Shown here one piece after another: positions 48,937 to 58,083 of a DNA stretch of 64,000 bases. The DNA lies in contig JADJPK010000005.1 in assembly GCA_016713305.1 (NCBI GenBank), forward strand, positions 619,943 to 683,942, read 5' to 3'. The notes below the pieces were generated by a model, which was not told the origin of the DNA, made no database searches, and worked only from the letters and a program-made list of their open reading frames with translations. How positions within the stretch are numbered: position 1 is the first letter of the stretch; each line of letters begins with the position of its first letter. The DNA comes from Betaproteobacteria bacterium (GTDB lineage: Bacteria; Pseudomonadota; Gammaproteobacteria; Burkholderiales; Ga0077523). The position numbers and the translations under genes were made by a program.

Positions 48937-49905
48937 ATGGCCCGATTCTTCACGCGGCTCGTTGCCTGTGTGCTCGTTCTCGCCGCGCCGCTCGTCCATG
49001 CGCAGGCGAACTATCCGCAGCGTCCCATCAAGCTGGTCGTGCCGTGGGGCGCAGGCGGCGGAACGGACGCCGTGGCGCGAATGCTGGCCGCGCTCATGGA
49101 AAAGGATCTCGGCAAACCGGTGAACGTGGTGAACATCACGGGTGGAAGCGGCGTGATGGGGCACCAGACGATCGCCACCGCGCCTGCAGACGGCTACACC
49201 ATCGGTCTCATCACCACCGAAATCACGATGATGCATCACCAGGGCCTCACGCAGGTGACCGGCGCGTCGTTCACGCCACTGGGCCTGGTGAACATCGATC
49301 CGGCCGCCATCCAGGTGCGTGCCGATTCGCCCTACAAGTCGGTGAGCGACCTGGTGGCCGCCATCAAGGCCAGCCCGGGGAAGCTCAAGGGTTCGGGCAC
49401 CGCTCGTGGCGGATCCTGGCATCTGTCGATGTACGGCATGCTCAAGGACCTCGGCGTCGATCCCACGACCTTGCCCTGGGTGCCCAGTGTCAGCAACAAC
49501 GCCGGGCTTCTGGATCTGGTGGCGGGCGGTGTGGACGTCGTGTGCGGCTCGCATCCCGAAGCACGTTCGCTGATGGAGGCGGGCAAGGTCCGCAGTCTCG
49601 CCATCATGGACGAGCAGCCCTCCAGGCTCTTCCCCAACGTGCCCACGCTCAAGACCGCCACCGGCTCCAAGTGGGAGAGCGGCGTGTGGCGCGGTCTGGC
49701 GGCGCCCAAGGGACTGCCCAAGCCGATCGAGGACCGCCTGATCGCCGCCACGAAGAAGGCCTACGACAGTGCCGAGTACCGCCAGTTCATGGAGTCGCGC
49801 GGCTTCGGTCAGGCATGGAAGGCGCCAAAGGAGTTTGCCGACTTCATGGCGAAAGCGGACGCGGAGTCCGGCGCGCTCATGAAGGCTACCGGGCTGGCGA
49901 AGTAG
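48937..49905 (+). CDS. Tripartite tricarboxylate transporter substrate-binding protein (Bug family)
   Basis: A 322-residue periplasmic receptor. The signal peptide is MARFFTRLVACVLVLAAPLVHA. The mature part has the Bug signature: NYPQRPIKLVVPWGAGGGTD, then GGSGVMGHQTIATAPADGYT, and LDLVAGGVDVVCGSHPEARSL in the second lobe. It captures carboxylates or aromatic acids for the TctAB membrane pair, which follows directly. GGGAGGAA precedes the ATG at 48937. The GGGTDAVA pocket loop is as in carboxylate-binding Bug proteins, but the ligand cannot be named. Confidence 0.94.
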   Translation: MARFFTRLVACVLVLAAPLVHAQANYPQRPIKLVVPWGAGGGTDAVARMLAALMEKDLGKPVNVVNITGGSGVMGHQTIATAPADGYTIGLITTEITMMHHQGLTQVTGASFTPLGLVNIDPAAIQVRADSPYKSVSDLVAAIKASPGKLKGSGTARGGSWHLSMYGMLKDLGVDPTTLPWVPSVSNNAGLLDLVAGGVDVVCGSHPEARSLMEAGKVRSLAIMDEQPSRLFPNVPTLKTATGSKWESGVWRGLAAPKGLPKPIEDRLIAATKKAYDSAEYRQFMESRGFGQAWKAPKEFADFMAKADAESGALMKATGLAK

Positions 49906-50027
49906 GGCACGTACCCGCGCGGATCACCGACCCCGTATCCCTTGCCGTTCATGTTCCTGCCGCTCCGCGCGCAGTCTGCTATCCGGGGCAACCTGCCGGT
50001 GGCAGGCGCGTGTCCATCGAGGCCCGC

Positions 50028-50501
50028 ATGATCCGCGTCAACGACGTCGTGTCGGGACTTGTTGCTGCTGCCATCGGTGGAGCCATCTACGCAACCGCCG
50101 GGACCTTTCCCGAGATCCCGGGAGAGCCGGGACCCTCGCTGTTCCCTCGCGCCGCCGCCGTCGGGCTCATGCTGTGCGGAATTGCGCTGATGGTCCACGG
50201 TCTGCGCGATTCCGGCCGCGGAACCTGGGCGGAATGGCCTGACTGGATCGGCGATCCGCGGCGTCTGCTCTCAGTTCTCGTGATCGTCATCGGCCTTGCC
50301 GTCTGCGCCGGATTCATGGAAGTGCTCGGATACTTCGTCTGTGCACCGGTGATGTTGATCACGCTGATGCTCGCGATTCGCGTCCGGACCGTCGTCGCGA
50401 TTCCCGTGTCGATCGGCGCGACGCTGCTGGTGCATGCGATCTTCTATTCAGGTCTCCGGGTGGCGTTGCCCTGGGGTCTGCTCGAAGCCTGGGCCTGGTG
50501 A
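50028..50501 (+). CDS. tctB: Tripartite tricarboxylate transporter small membrane subunit (TctB)
   Basis: A 157-residue protein with four helices, typical for TctB. The start MIRVNDVVSGLVAAAIGGAIY and the GEPGPSLFPRAAAVGL block match the family, as do the helices LLSVLVIVIGLAVCAGFMEVLGYFV and VVAIPVSIGATLLVHAIFY. The GTG at 50010 is an alternative start. The stop overlaps the TctA start by 4 bp, so they are coupled. It is the membrane partner of the Bug receptor 123 bp upstream. Confidence 0.93.
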   Translation: MIRVNDVVSGLVAAAIGGAIYATAGTFPEIPGEPGPSLFPRAAAVGLMLCGIALMVHGLRDSGRGTWAEWPDWIGDPRRLLSVLVIVIGLAVCAGFMEVLGYFVCAPVMLITLMLAIRVRTVVAIPVSIGATLLVHAIFYSGLRVALPWGLLEAWAW

Positions 50502-52000
50502 CCGGCATGGAGCACATCGCGACCGCGTTCGGTCTCGTCTTCGATCCGTACGTCCTCGCCGTCATCGCCTGCGCGGCCTTCTACGGATTGTTCATCGGCG
50601 CCATCCCGGGACTGACCGCCACCATGGCCACGGCACTGCTGGTCCCGGTCACGTTCTTCATGCCCCCTGTGCCGGCCGTCGCGGCCATCGTGACGGCCAC
50701 GGCGATGGCCATCTTCTCGGGCGACATTCCAGGCGCGCTGATGCGCATTCCCGGCACGCCCGCGTCGGCCGCCTACGCCGACGAGGCCTACGCGATGACC
50801 CGCAACGGACAGGCCGAACTGGTGCTGGGCGCGGGGCTGGTGTTCTCCGTGATCGGCGGGCTCATCGGGACGACGATCCTGGTGCTCGCGGCGCCGAGTC
50901 TCGCGGAGGTGGCGCTCAAGTTCTCGAGCTTCGAGTACTTCTGGCTGGTGCTCCTGGGCCTTTCATGCGCCATCTTCATTTCCGCCGGAGGCATCGTGCG
51001 GGGCCTCGTGTCCCTGATGCTCGGGCTCTTCATCGCCACGGTGGGCATGGAGAACCCCGCGGCGTTTCCCCGCTTCACCCTGGACCGGCCCGAACTGGCG
51101 GGGGGCGTCACTCTGATTCCCATGCTCGTCGGCCTGTTCGCCGTGTCGGAGATCTTCCGTTTCGTCGTTTCGCGCGAGCCCCCGATGCGGCTCGAGCAGG
51201 ATCGCTTCGGCGCCATCTTCCGCGGTCAGTGGCAGCTTCTGAAACGCTATCCCATGGCGACGATCCGCGGCAGCCTGCTCGGTACGGCCATCGGAGCGCT
51301 ACCAGGGGCCGGCGCCGACATCGCCGCCTGGATTTCCTATGCCGTATCGAAGAAGTTCTCGAAGACGCCGGAGAAGTTCGGCACGGGCCACGTGGAAGGC
51401 GTCGTCGAAAGCGGAGCCGCCAACAACAGCGCGCTTTCCGGGGCCTGGATTCCCGCCTTCGTGTTCGGCATTCCCGGCGATTCCATCACGGCCATCGCGA
51501 TCGGGGTGCTGTACCTCAAGAACATGAACCCGGGCCCGACGATCTTCATGAACAACCCCGAGAACATCTACGCGGTGTTCATCGTGTTCTTCATGGCGCA
51601 ACTCCTCATGCTTCCGCTGGGCTGGGTCGCCATCAAGACCTACAAGCAGGTGCTGCGCGTCCCGCGCAACGTGCTGATGCCGCTCATCCTGCTCTTCTGC
51701 ATGGTGGGTGCCTTCGCCATCAACAACAGCGTGTTCGACATCGGCGTGATGCTGGCTTTCGGCGTGCTGGGCTGGTTCCTCGAGGCGAACCGGTTTCCCG
51801 TGGCTCCGGTCATTCTCGGCGCCGTGCTGGGCCATATGCTCGAGGACAACTTCATCACCTCGATGATCAAGGCCGATGGCAACGTCCAGGCGTTCTTCGA
51901 GCGGCCCATCGCCGGCACCCTGGGCATCATGACCTTGCTGCTGTGGCTGGTGCCCCTGTTCATGCGGCTGCGCAGGCGGGTCCTCGCCCGCGGCCATTGA
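50498..52000 (+). CDS. tctA: Tripartite tricarboxylate transporter large permease (TctA)
   Basis: A 500-residue permease with about 12 helices. The family signature is seen in AAFYGLFIGAIPGLTATMATALLVPVTF and the second repeat SLLGTAIGALPGAGADIAAW with the conserved (G)xxPG(x)G loop; ESGAANNSALSGAWIPAFVFGIPGDSITAIAIG forms the proton/Na+ site region. The GTG start overlaps the tctB stop. It completes a full bug-tctB-tctA operon. The dioxygenase-like gene follows after 185 bp. The operon probably imports the substrate of the downstream catabolic or biosynthetic genes, but that is an inference from proximity. Confidence 0.95.
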   Translation: MTGMEHIATAFGLVFDPYVLAVIACAAFYGLFIGAIPGLTATMATALLVPVTFFMPPVPAVAAIVTATAMAIFSGDIPGALMRIPGTPASAAYADEAYAMTRNGQAELVLGAGLVFSVIGGLIGTTILVLAAPSLAEVALKFSSFEYFWLVLLGLSCAIFISAGGIVRGLVSLMLGLFIATVGMENPAAFPRFTLDRPELAGGVTLIPMLVGLFAVSEIFRFVVSREPPMRLEQDRFGAIFRGQWQLLKRYPMATIRGSLLGTAIGALPGAGADIAAWISYAVSKKFSKTPEKFGTGHVEGVVESGAANNSALSGAWIPAFVFGIPGDSITAIAIGVLYLKNMNPGPTIFMNNPENIYAVFIVFFMAQLLMLPLGWVAIKTYKQVLRVPRNVLMPLILLFCMVGAFAINNSVFDIGVMLAFGVLGWFLEANRFPVAPVILGAVLGHMLEDNFITSMIKADGNVQAFFERPIAGTLGIMTLLLWLVPLFMRLRRRVLARGH

Positions 52001-52185
52001 ACCCGTTTCGCCCCGGGCTCGGGAAAGTCGGGGCTGCGAAAGGCCGCAGGTCGAAGAGCCACCCGCCGTTGTCGATGCGCGAGGCCGCGGCAGTCTCCGC
52101 GCAGGGAAGGTTGTGCGCTGCATCGGTGCTTCACGCTAGAATCCCCGGCCTGCGGGTTTCACCCCGGCCAGCCAAGGAGTTCGAA

Positions 52186-52689
52186 TTGAATGCACCGATG
52201 ATCGTGAGTCCGCTGTCTGCAGCGGGCATGCAATCCGAGATCGTCACCCTTGCCGTCCCCACCGACGAGCGCGTGTGGGTACCCCAGGCAAAGGACGTGT
52301 GGTTCCGTCCCCTCATGCTCAACACCGTCACCGGCGGCTGGTTCAACCTGCTGCGCGTGCGCAGGAGCGGCATCCTGTCACGCCACCGTCATCCCATGGC
52401 GGTATTCGGTTACGTCATCAAGGGAAGCTGGCGCTACCTCGAGCACGACTGGGTCGCGATGGAAGGCGGCTTCGTGTACGAACCTCCCGGTGAGGTTCAT
52501 ACGCTGACGGTGGACGAGGGGGTCCCCGAGATGATCACCATGTTCAACGTGAACGGCGCGATGATCTACGTGGACGAGAAGGGCGACACGGTGGCTTACG
52601 AAGACGTCTTCACCAAGATCGAGATGTGCCGCAAGCACTACGAAGCCGTCGGACTCGGCGCGGGCTACGTCGATCAGTTCATCCGCTGA
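52186..52689 (+). CDS. 2,4'-dihydroxyacetophenone dioxygenase-like cupin
   Basis: A 167-residue cupin. The core reads GILSRHRHPMAVFGYVIKG with the His-x-His metal site, YLEHDWVAMEGGFVYEPPGEVHTL with the second metal set, and a C-terminal helix EDVFTKIEMCRKHYEAVGLG that is characteristic of the 2,4'-dihydroxyacetophenone dioxygenase family (Fe-dependent C-C cleavage of a hydroxyaryl-ketone; some relatives cleave acetylacetone). The start is a TTG at 52186 because AAGGAG lies 6 bp upstream; the next ATG at 52198 is too far from it. The quinone oxidoreductase gene follows after 34 bp. Confidence 0.88.
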   Translation: MNAPMIVSPLSAAGMQSEIVTLAVPTDERVWVPQAKDVWFRPLMLNTVTGGWFNLLRVRRSGILSRHRHPMAVFGYVIKGSWRYLEHDWVAMEGGFVYEPPGEVHTLTVDEGVPEMITMFNVNGAMIYVDEKGDTVAYEDVFTKIEMCRKHYEAVGLGAGYVDQFIR

Positions 52690-52723
52690 AGACGCCGGGA
52701 CGGCGAGACGACAGGAGCGATTC

Positions 52724-53698
52724 ATGACCAAGGCAGTGCGATTCCACAAGACCGGCGGGCCGGAAGTGCTCGTCTACGAAGACGTCGATGTCGGCGCCCC
52801 TGGCGAAGGCCAGGCGAAGGTGCGCAACACGGCCGTCGGACTCAACTTCATCGACACCTATCACCGATCGGGCCTGTACCCGTTGCCCCTGCCCAGCGGC
52901 ATCGGGCTCGAAGGGGCGGGCGTGGTCGAGGCCGTCGGTCCCGGAGTGGACTACCTGAAGCCCGGCGACCGCGTCGCCTACTGCGGCGGGCCTCCCGGGG
53001 CCTACTCCGAAGTCCGCCTGATTCCGGCAGACCGCCTCGTGCCGCTCCCCGACGGCATCAGTGATCGGCAGGCCGCCGCCATGATGCTGAAGGGCCTGAC
53101 GGCCCACTATCTCATCCGCCGCACCTATCCCGTCAAGGCCGGCCAGACCGTGCTGTTCCACGCGGCGGCGGGGGGCGTGGGATTGATCGCGGGCCAGTGG
53201 CTCAAGGCTCTTGGCGCAACGACCATCGGCACGGTGGGATCGGACGAGAAGGCCGCGCTGGCGAAGGCGCACGGATATGACCACACGATCGTCTACACGC
53301 GCGAGAACTTCGTCGAGCGTGTGAAGGAGATCACCGCGGGCGCCAAGCTTCCCGTGGTCTACGACTCGGTCGGCAAGGACACCTTCATGGGTTCCCTGGA
53401 CTGCCTCCAGCCTCTGGGCATGCTGGCCGTCTTCGGCAACGGTTCGGGTCCGGTGCCTGCCTTCGATCTCGGCCTGCTGGCGCAGAAGGGATCGCTCTAC
53501 GTCACCCGGCCGACCCTGCAGTCGTACGTGTCCAGGCGCAGCGATCTGCTGGCCGCGTCCCAGGAGCTGTTCGAGGTCGTCATGTCCGGCAAGGTCAAGA
53601 TCGAGATCAACCAGACCTTCGCGCTGAAGGATGCGCAGGATGCGCACCGTCAGCTCGAGGGCCGCAAGACCACCGGTTCCACCGTGCTGTTGCCCTGA
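52724..53698 (+). CDS. Quinone oxidoreductase (zeta-crystallin-type MDR)
   Basis: A 324-residue NADPH-dependent MDR enzyme without zinc. The N-terminal catalytic region is MTKAVRFHKTGGPEVLVYEDV, then GLNFIDTYHRSGLYP, and the cofactor loop is LFHAAAGGVGLIAGQWLKAL (AAxGGVG). GSDEKAALAKAHGYDH is the phosphate-binding strand. It reduces quinones or enones one or two electrons at a time. It sits 34 bp after the dioxygenase-like gene and only 3 bp before the flavoprotein gene; all are same-strand and form one operon. AGACGACAGGAGCG precedes the ATG. Confidence 0.94.
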   Translation: MTKAVRFHKTGGPEVLVYEDVDVGAPGEGQAKVRNTAVGLNFIDTYHRSGLYPLPLPSGIGLEGAGVVEAVGPGVDYLKPGDRVAYCGGPPGAYSEVRLIPADRLVPLPDGISDRQAAAMMLKGLTAHYLIRRTYPVKAGQTVLFHAAAGGVGLIAGQWLKALGATTIGTVGSDEKAALAKAHGYDHTIVYTRENFVERVKEITAGAKLPVVYDSVGKDTFMGSLDCLQPLGMLAVFGNGSGPVPAFDLGLLAQKGSLYVTRPTLQSYVSRRSDLLAASQELFEVVMSGKVKIEINQTFALKDAQDAHRQLEGRKTTGSTVLLP

Positions 53699-53701
53699 CG
53701 C

Positions 53702-56066
53702 ATGGCCGCTGCCGGCGGGACCGCATCCAGCCCCTCGCCGATCCGCATCGCCATTGTCGGGGGCGGTGTGGGAGGTCTCACGGCAGCCTACGAGCTGTCC
53801 GGCCCGGAGCATCGCGGCCGATACGAAATCACCGTCTACCAGCTAGGCTTCAGACTGGGTGGCAAGGGGGCCGCAGGCCACAACCTCGATGCCGCCAACC
53901 GCATCGAGGAACACGGCCTGCATGTGTGGATGGGCTTCTACGAGAATGCCTTCCGCATGCTGCGGGCCTGTTATGCCGAACTGAAGGACCGCCGTGAGGA
54001 CGCCACCCGTCCTCCCCCGCCGCCGGAAGTATCCCGGCGCGCCGGTCCCCCCGCCGTCGGTGTTCGAACACTGGACCGATGCGTTCTTTGCCGACTCCCA
54101 CATCGGGGTGGCCTCCGATGCCGGACATGGCGAGTGGGATGCCTGGACCGCCTGGTTTCCGCCGATGGAAGGGCTGCCCGGCGATCCACTGGATCCGCGC
54201 CACAACCCGTTCACGCTGCCCAACTACCTGTCGCGCACGCTCCTGCTTCTGCGCACCCTGATGCTCAGCACGCTCCGGTCGGCGGGAGATTCCTCGGCGG
54301 GCAGGCGTTCGCCGGTGGACGAAGCGCTCGACAAGGGCGAAGACGAGCTGGTCAAGCTGAGCCCCCGGCTGCTGGTGGAATCGATGATGAACCTCCTGCG
54401 CGTCGGTGCGCTCACTACGGCGGCGGGAGCGATGCAGGCACTGCTCATCCTGGAGACGGCGCTCAAGGCGCGAGCGTCGCTGCCGGGCAAGGAATACCTC
54501 CTGCTCGAGTTCGTCGACGCGCTCGCATCGAGCGTTCGGCGGCAGCTGGAGGATGTCGTGAGGATCGATCCGCGGCTGCGGCGCAAGACCGAGGTCATCG
54601 ATCTGGTCATGACCACCGTGGTCGGCATCGTCCGGGACGGCCTGCTGACGCAGCCGGAGGGCCTGGATGCGATCAACGACTTCGATGCACGTGAATGGCT
54701 GGAGCGTCACGGCGCCACGCGCTCGTCGCTCGATTCGCCCATCATGCGCGGGCTGTACGACATGGCGTTCGCGGACGTTCCCGTGGACGGCCGCAGGCAG
54801 GGTCTTGCTGCGGGCCAGGCGCTGCGCTGCGCTCTTCGCATGTTCTACACCTACCGCGGCGCCCTGTTCTGGCGGATGCGGTCGTCGCTCGCGGATGTCG
54901 TGTTCGCGCCGATGTACGACCTGCTCAAGGCGCGCGGGGTGCGTTTCGAGTTCTTCCACCGGCTGGAAGAAGTGCACGTCGACACGGCCGATCCGGACAA
55001 CGCGTTCGTCGACCGCCTCGTCTTCCACCGCCAGGCGTCGCTCGCGCGCGGCCGCGCGTCCTACGAACCGCTCATGGACATCGCGTGCACCGGTGCTGGC
55101 GAAGGCGCCAAGATCCGGGCCTGGCCCGCGCGGCCCGACTACGCGCAGCTCGCGGCCGACACCGACCGGGACCAGGACTTCGAATCGCCGCTCGATCGTC
55201 GGTACGTCGGCGCTCCCCGTGTGCTGGAAGCGGGAAGGGACTTCCACATGGCGGTCCTTGCAGTGGGACTGGGAGCGGTGCGCTGCCTCAAGGGAAATCT
55301 CGTGGAGCAGCCGCGGTGGAAGGCCATGCAGCAGCACGTGAAGACCGTCGCGACGCAGGCGTTCCAGCTCTGGATGCGCAAGGACATGGCCGCGCTCGGA
55401 TGGACCGAGCCGCCGCTCACGCTGTCCGGCTTCGCGAAGCCCTTCGATACCTGGTGCGACATGACGCACATCGTTCCTGCGGAGAACTGGACCGTATCGC
55501 CGATGCCGCTGTCGGTGGCCTATCTCTGCGGCGCACGGCCCGAGCTTCCGCATCCGGCGGACAGTGCGCTCTGGAAGAAGTACGGCTCGGCGGATCTCAT
55601 GGCGATGGCACCGCGGGAGCGCACGCGTGCCCTGCAGGAGATCCGCGACGAAGAGAATCGCCTCCGCGACGCGCTGAAGAACGACGCCATCGCGTTCCTG
55701 GAGACCCACATGCATCACTTGTGGCCGGAAGTCCGGACGCGGTCCGGCGGCTTCGACTGGTCGGTGCTCGTGGACGCGAAGCATCCCGACGAGCCGGATC
55801 CGACGGTGCGCGCCTTCGACTCCCAGTTCTGGAGCACCTGCGTCAATCCGTCGGACCGCTACGTGCTCACCGTTCCCGGCAGCACTGCGTATCGCATCTC
55901 TCCGCTGGACGACACGTACGCCAATCTGACGGTCGCCGGCGACTGGACGGACTGCAGCTTTCACGGCGGCTGCATCGAGGCCGCCGTCATTTCCGGGCGG
56001 CTCGCGTCGCACGCGCTGACGGGCCTGCCCCTTCTCGAAGACATCGTCGCATTCGATCATCCCTGA
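53702..56066 (+). pseudogene. Plant-type phytoene/zeta-carotene desaturase-like FAD oxidoreductase, frameshifted
   Basis: From ATG 53702 the first frame gives the FAD-binding motif IAIVGGGVGGLTAAYEL and, after about 65 residues, NRIEEHGLHVWMGFYENAFRM, which resembles the (E)xGLHVFFGCYxNxF block of CrtP/CrtQ-type desaturases. The frame breaks near 54000-54020 (poly-C CCCCC at 54014-54018), and a frame shifted by one base carries the rest from about 54020 to the stop at 56066. The last part holds the C-terminal FAD motif TVAGDWTDCSFHGGCIEAAV. Restored length is about 787 residues, larger than normal desaturases because of an extra helical insert. One base restores it, so a sequencing error is as likely as decay. 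Confidence 0.78.
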
Positions 56067-56080
56067 GGCGTTGACCCACC

Positions 56081-57016
56081 ATGGCCGCATCCAGCAAGTC
56101 CACGACCGGCGCCAAACTGCGGAACATGCGGCACGCCGCGGAGCGCAAGAAGGCGAACCGGGGGAGTGCGAACTACTTCAGACCCGCCGAGGCGTCCGAT
56201 GCCGACACGGCTGCGTCCCGGCCGCGCGACGCAGCGCCGGAGTCCGGTTCGGACATGTCCAACGATGCGGTCACCCAGGCCGTGCTCCGCGGCTACAAGG
56301 TGGCCGGAGAGCAGATGCGCAAGGCGGCCGCCGGATTTCGCAGTGCCACCGCGGCCGCGGGACGCGGCGATGCGGGCGAGGCGCTCAACCAGAGCGTACG
56401 CGCCGCAGGGACCATGAGCGGAATGCTCCAGCAGCTCGTCGAGTCCCTGCTCGCCAGCTCGCAGCTCTGGACCCAGTGGATGGGTGGACAGGGGGCGGAC
56501 TCCGGCGTTCGAGCGGCAGCGAACGGACTGCAAAGCTCGCTTTCGAGTCTCAATGAAGCGCTGAATGCGGGCAATGCGGACGGCAGCGCCGGCGGACAGC
56601 TGCAGACCCTCCTGCGTCAGGCGACCGATCAGTTCATTGCATTCCTGAAGATGCTCGGTGAAGTGGCGAGCCAGACGGCAGGCGGGGCGACGGGCCGCGG
56701 CGGTCGGATCTTCATCGCGTCTGAAGTGCACGCGGGCTGGGGCACCCTCACGGTTTGGGGACGGACCGACGCCACCGAGCTTCGTTGCGATGGCCTGCTC
56801 GGCAAGGGCGCGCGCGGCCGGCCTGTGCTGCTGGAGACGACGATCGCGCCGATACGCAGCATCGAGGGCGTGTGGGAAACCTCGGTGCAGATCGGCAGTG
56901 CGGCATCGCCCGGAACGTATCGCGGGGTCGTCGTGGCTGGCGACGTCCCGGTGGGAGTGATGGAAGTGACTCTGCGCAAGCGGGGCGACACGCCGCAGCC
57001 GTCCAAGGCGGGCTGA
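56081..57016 (+). CDS. Uncharacterised protein: helical region plus C-terminal beta domain
   Basis: A 311-residue protein that I do not recognise. Residues 1-55 are basic/disordered (KLRNMRHAAERKKANRGS). Residues about 60-205 are predicted helical, with repeated Ala-rich amphipathic segments (AVLRGYKVAGEQMRKAAAGF, MSGMLQQLVESLLASSQLWT). From about 208 a compact beta domain (IFIASEVHAGWGTLTVWG, WETSVQIGSAASPGTYRGVV) suggests an Ig-like or C2-like fold. The helical part recalls granule- or membrane-associated proteins such as phasins, but the likeness is weak. Its start is 14 bp after the flavoprotein stop and its stop is 11 bp before the prenyl synthase start, so it belongs to the operon. Confidence 0.75.
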   Translation: MAASSKSTTGAKLRNMRHAAERKKANRGSANYFRPAEASDADTAASRPRDAAPESGSDMSNDAVTQAVLRGYKVAGEQMRKAAAGFRSATAAAGRGDAGEALNQSVRAAGTMSGMLQQLVESLLASSQLWTQWMGGQGADSGVRAAANGLQSSLSSLNEALNAGNADGSAGGQLQTLLRQATDQFIAFLKMLGEVASQTAGGATGRGGRIFIASEVHAGWGTLTVWGRTDATELRCDGLLGKGARGRPVLLETTIAPIRSIEGVWETSVQIGSAASPGTYRGVVVAGDVPVGVMEVTLRKRGDTPQPSKAG

Positions 57017-57027
57017 GGAGAATTCGC

Positions 57028-58083
57028 ATGGGATCGATCGCCGACCCCGGGCTGCGCGATGCGCCGGAACTCGTGCAGAGCGTGCTGGATGACTATGGTG
57101 CGCTCACGCGCAACGCGCTGGAGCGGTACCTCCCCGGCTCCGGCAACCGGCCCTACCTCGACGATCTCCTCTGCGATTACCCGCGCCGCGGCGGCAAGAT
57201 GATGCGGTCCAGCCTGTGCATCGCCACCGCACGGGCCTTCGGCGCACGGATCCAGGACGTGCTGCCTTCCGCGGTGGCGATCGAGCTGCTGCACAACGCC
57301 ATGCTGATCCACGACGACATCGAGGACGGCAGCGACGAGCGGCGGGGACAGCCGGCCCTCCACCGCAAGCACGGGCTTCCCCTCGCGCTGAATGCCGGCG
57401 ATTCGCTGAGCCTGCTGAGCTTGAAGCCCCTGCGCGAGAACGTCGGGCTGCTGGGGCCGCAGCTCGCGATGCGCATCTTCGACGAAACCGAGCGCATGGC
57501 GTGGGAGTCTGCCGAGGGACAGGCACTGGAGCTGGGCTGGCGCCACGACAACCGGATGGACGTGACGGACGACGACTACCTCACGATGATCCTCAAGAAG
57601 ACCTGCTGGCTTGCCACCATCCATCCGTGCCGGGTCGGCGCGCTGATCGGAACGCGGGGCAATACCGATCTCGACGCGCTCTTCCGCTTCGGCTTCTTTC
57701 TGGGCGCGGCGTTCCAGATCACCGACGACGTCCTGAATCTCGAGGGCGACCACCGCTACGGCAAGGAGATCGACGGCGACCTGTGGGAAGGCAAGCGCAC
57801 GCTGATGGTCGTGCATGCGCTTGCGCGCGGCACCGAAGCAGAGCGGATCGCCGTGAAGGACATGCTGGCGGTTCCGCGAGAACGGCGCACGGCGGAGCAG
57901 GTGTCCTGGCTGCGTGCGCTGATCGAGCGCACGGGGGCGCTCGATTACGCCCGCGACACGGCTCGCGGGCTCGCCGGTGCGGCGCTGCACGAATACCAGA
58001 CCCTCTTCGAAGCCCTGCCGCCGTCGCGTGACCGCGAGTTCGTCCGCGGCATGGTGACGTGGGTGCTGGCGAGGACGCACTGA
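57028..58083 (+). CDS. Polyprenyl synthetase (trans-isoprenyl diphosphate synthase)
   Basis: A 351-residue prenyl synthase. The first Asp-rich motif is MLIHDDIEDGSDERRG, with a small residue (Ala) five places before it, which argues for a product longer than C15. GGKMMRS replaces the usual GGKRxRP. The second motif is QITDDVLN, with Asn where most enzymes have the last Asp, then YGKEIDGDLWEGKRTLM. It should condense IPP onto allylic diphosphates. GAGGAG precedes the ATG. It overlaps the next gene by one base (TGATG), a sign of translational coupling. No phytoene or squalene synthase gene is in the window. Confidence 0.92.
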   Translation: MGSIADPGLRDAPELVQSVLDDYGALTRNALERYLPGSGNRPYLDDLLCDYPRRGGKMMRSSLCIATARAFGARIQDVLPSAVAIELLHNAMLIHDDIEDGSDERRGQPALHRKHGLPLALNAGDSLSLLSLKPLRENVGLLGPQLAMRIFDETERMAWESAEGQALELGWRHDNRMDVTDDDYLTMILKKTCWLATIHPCRVGALIGTRGNTDLDALFRFGFFLGAAFQITDDVLNLEGDHRYGKEIDGDLWEGKRTLMVVHALARGTEAERIAVKDMLAVPRERRTAEQVSWLRALIERTGALDYARDTARGLAGAALHEYQTLFEALPPSRDREFVRGMVTWVLARTH

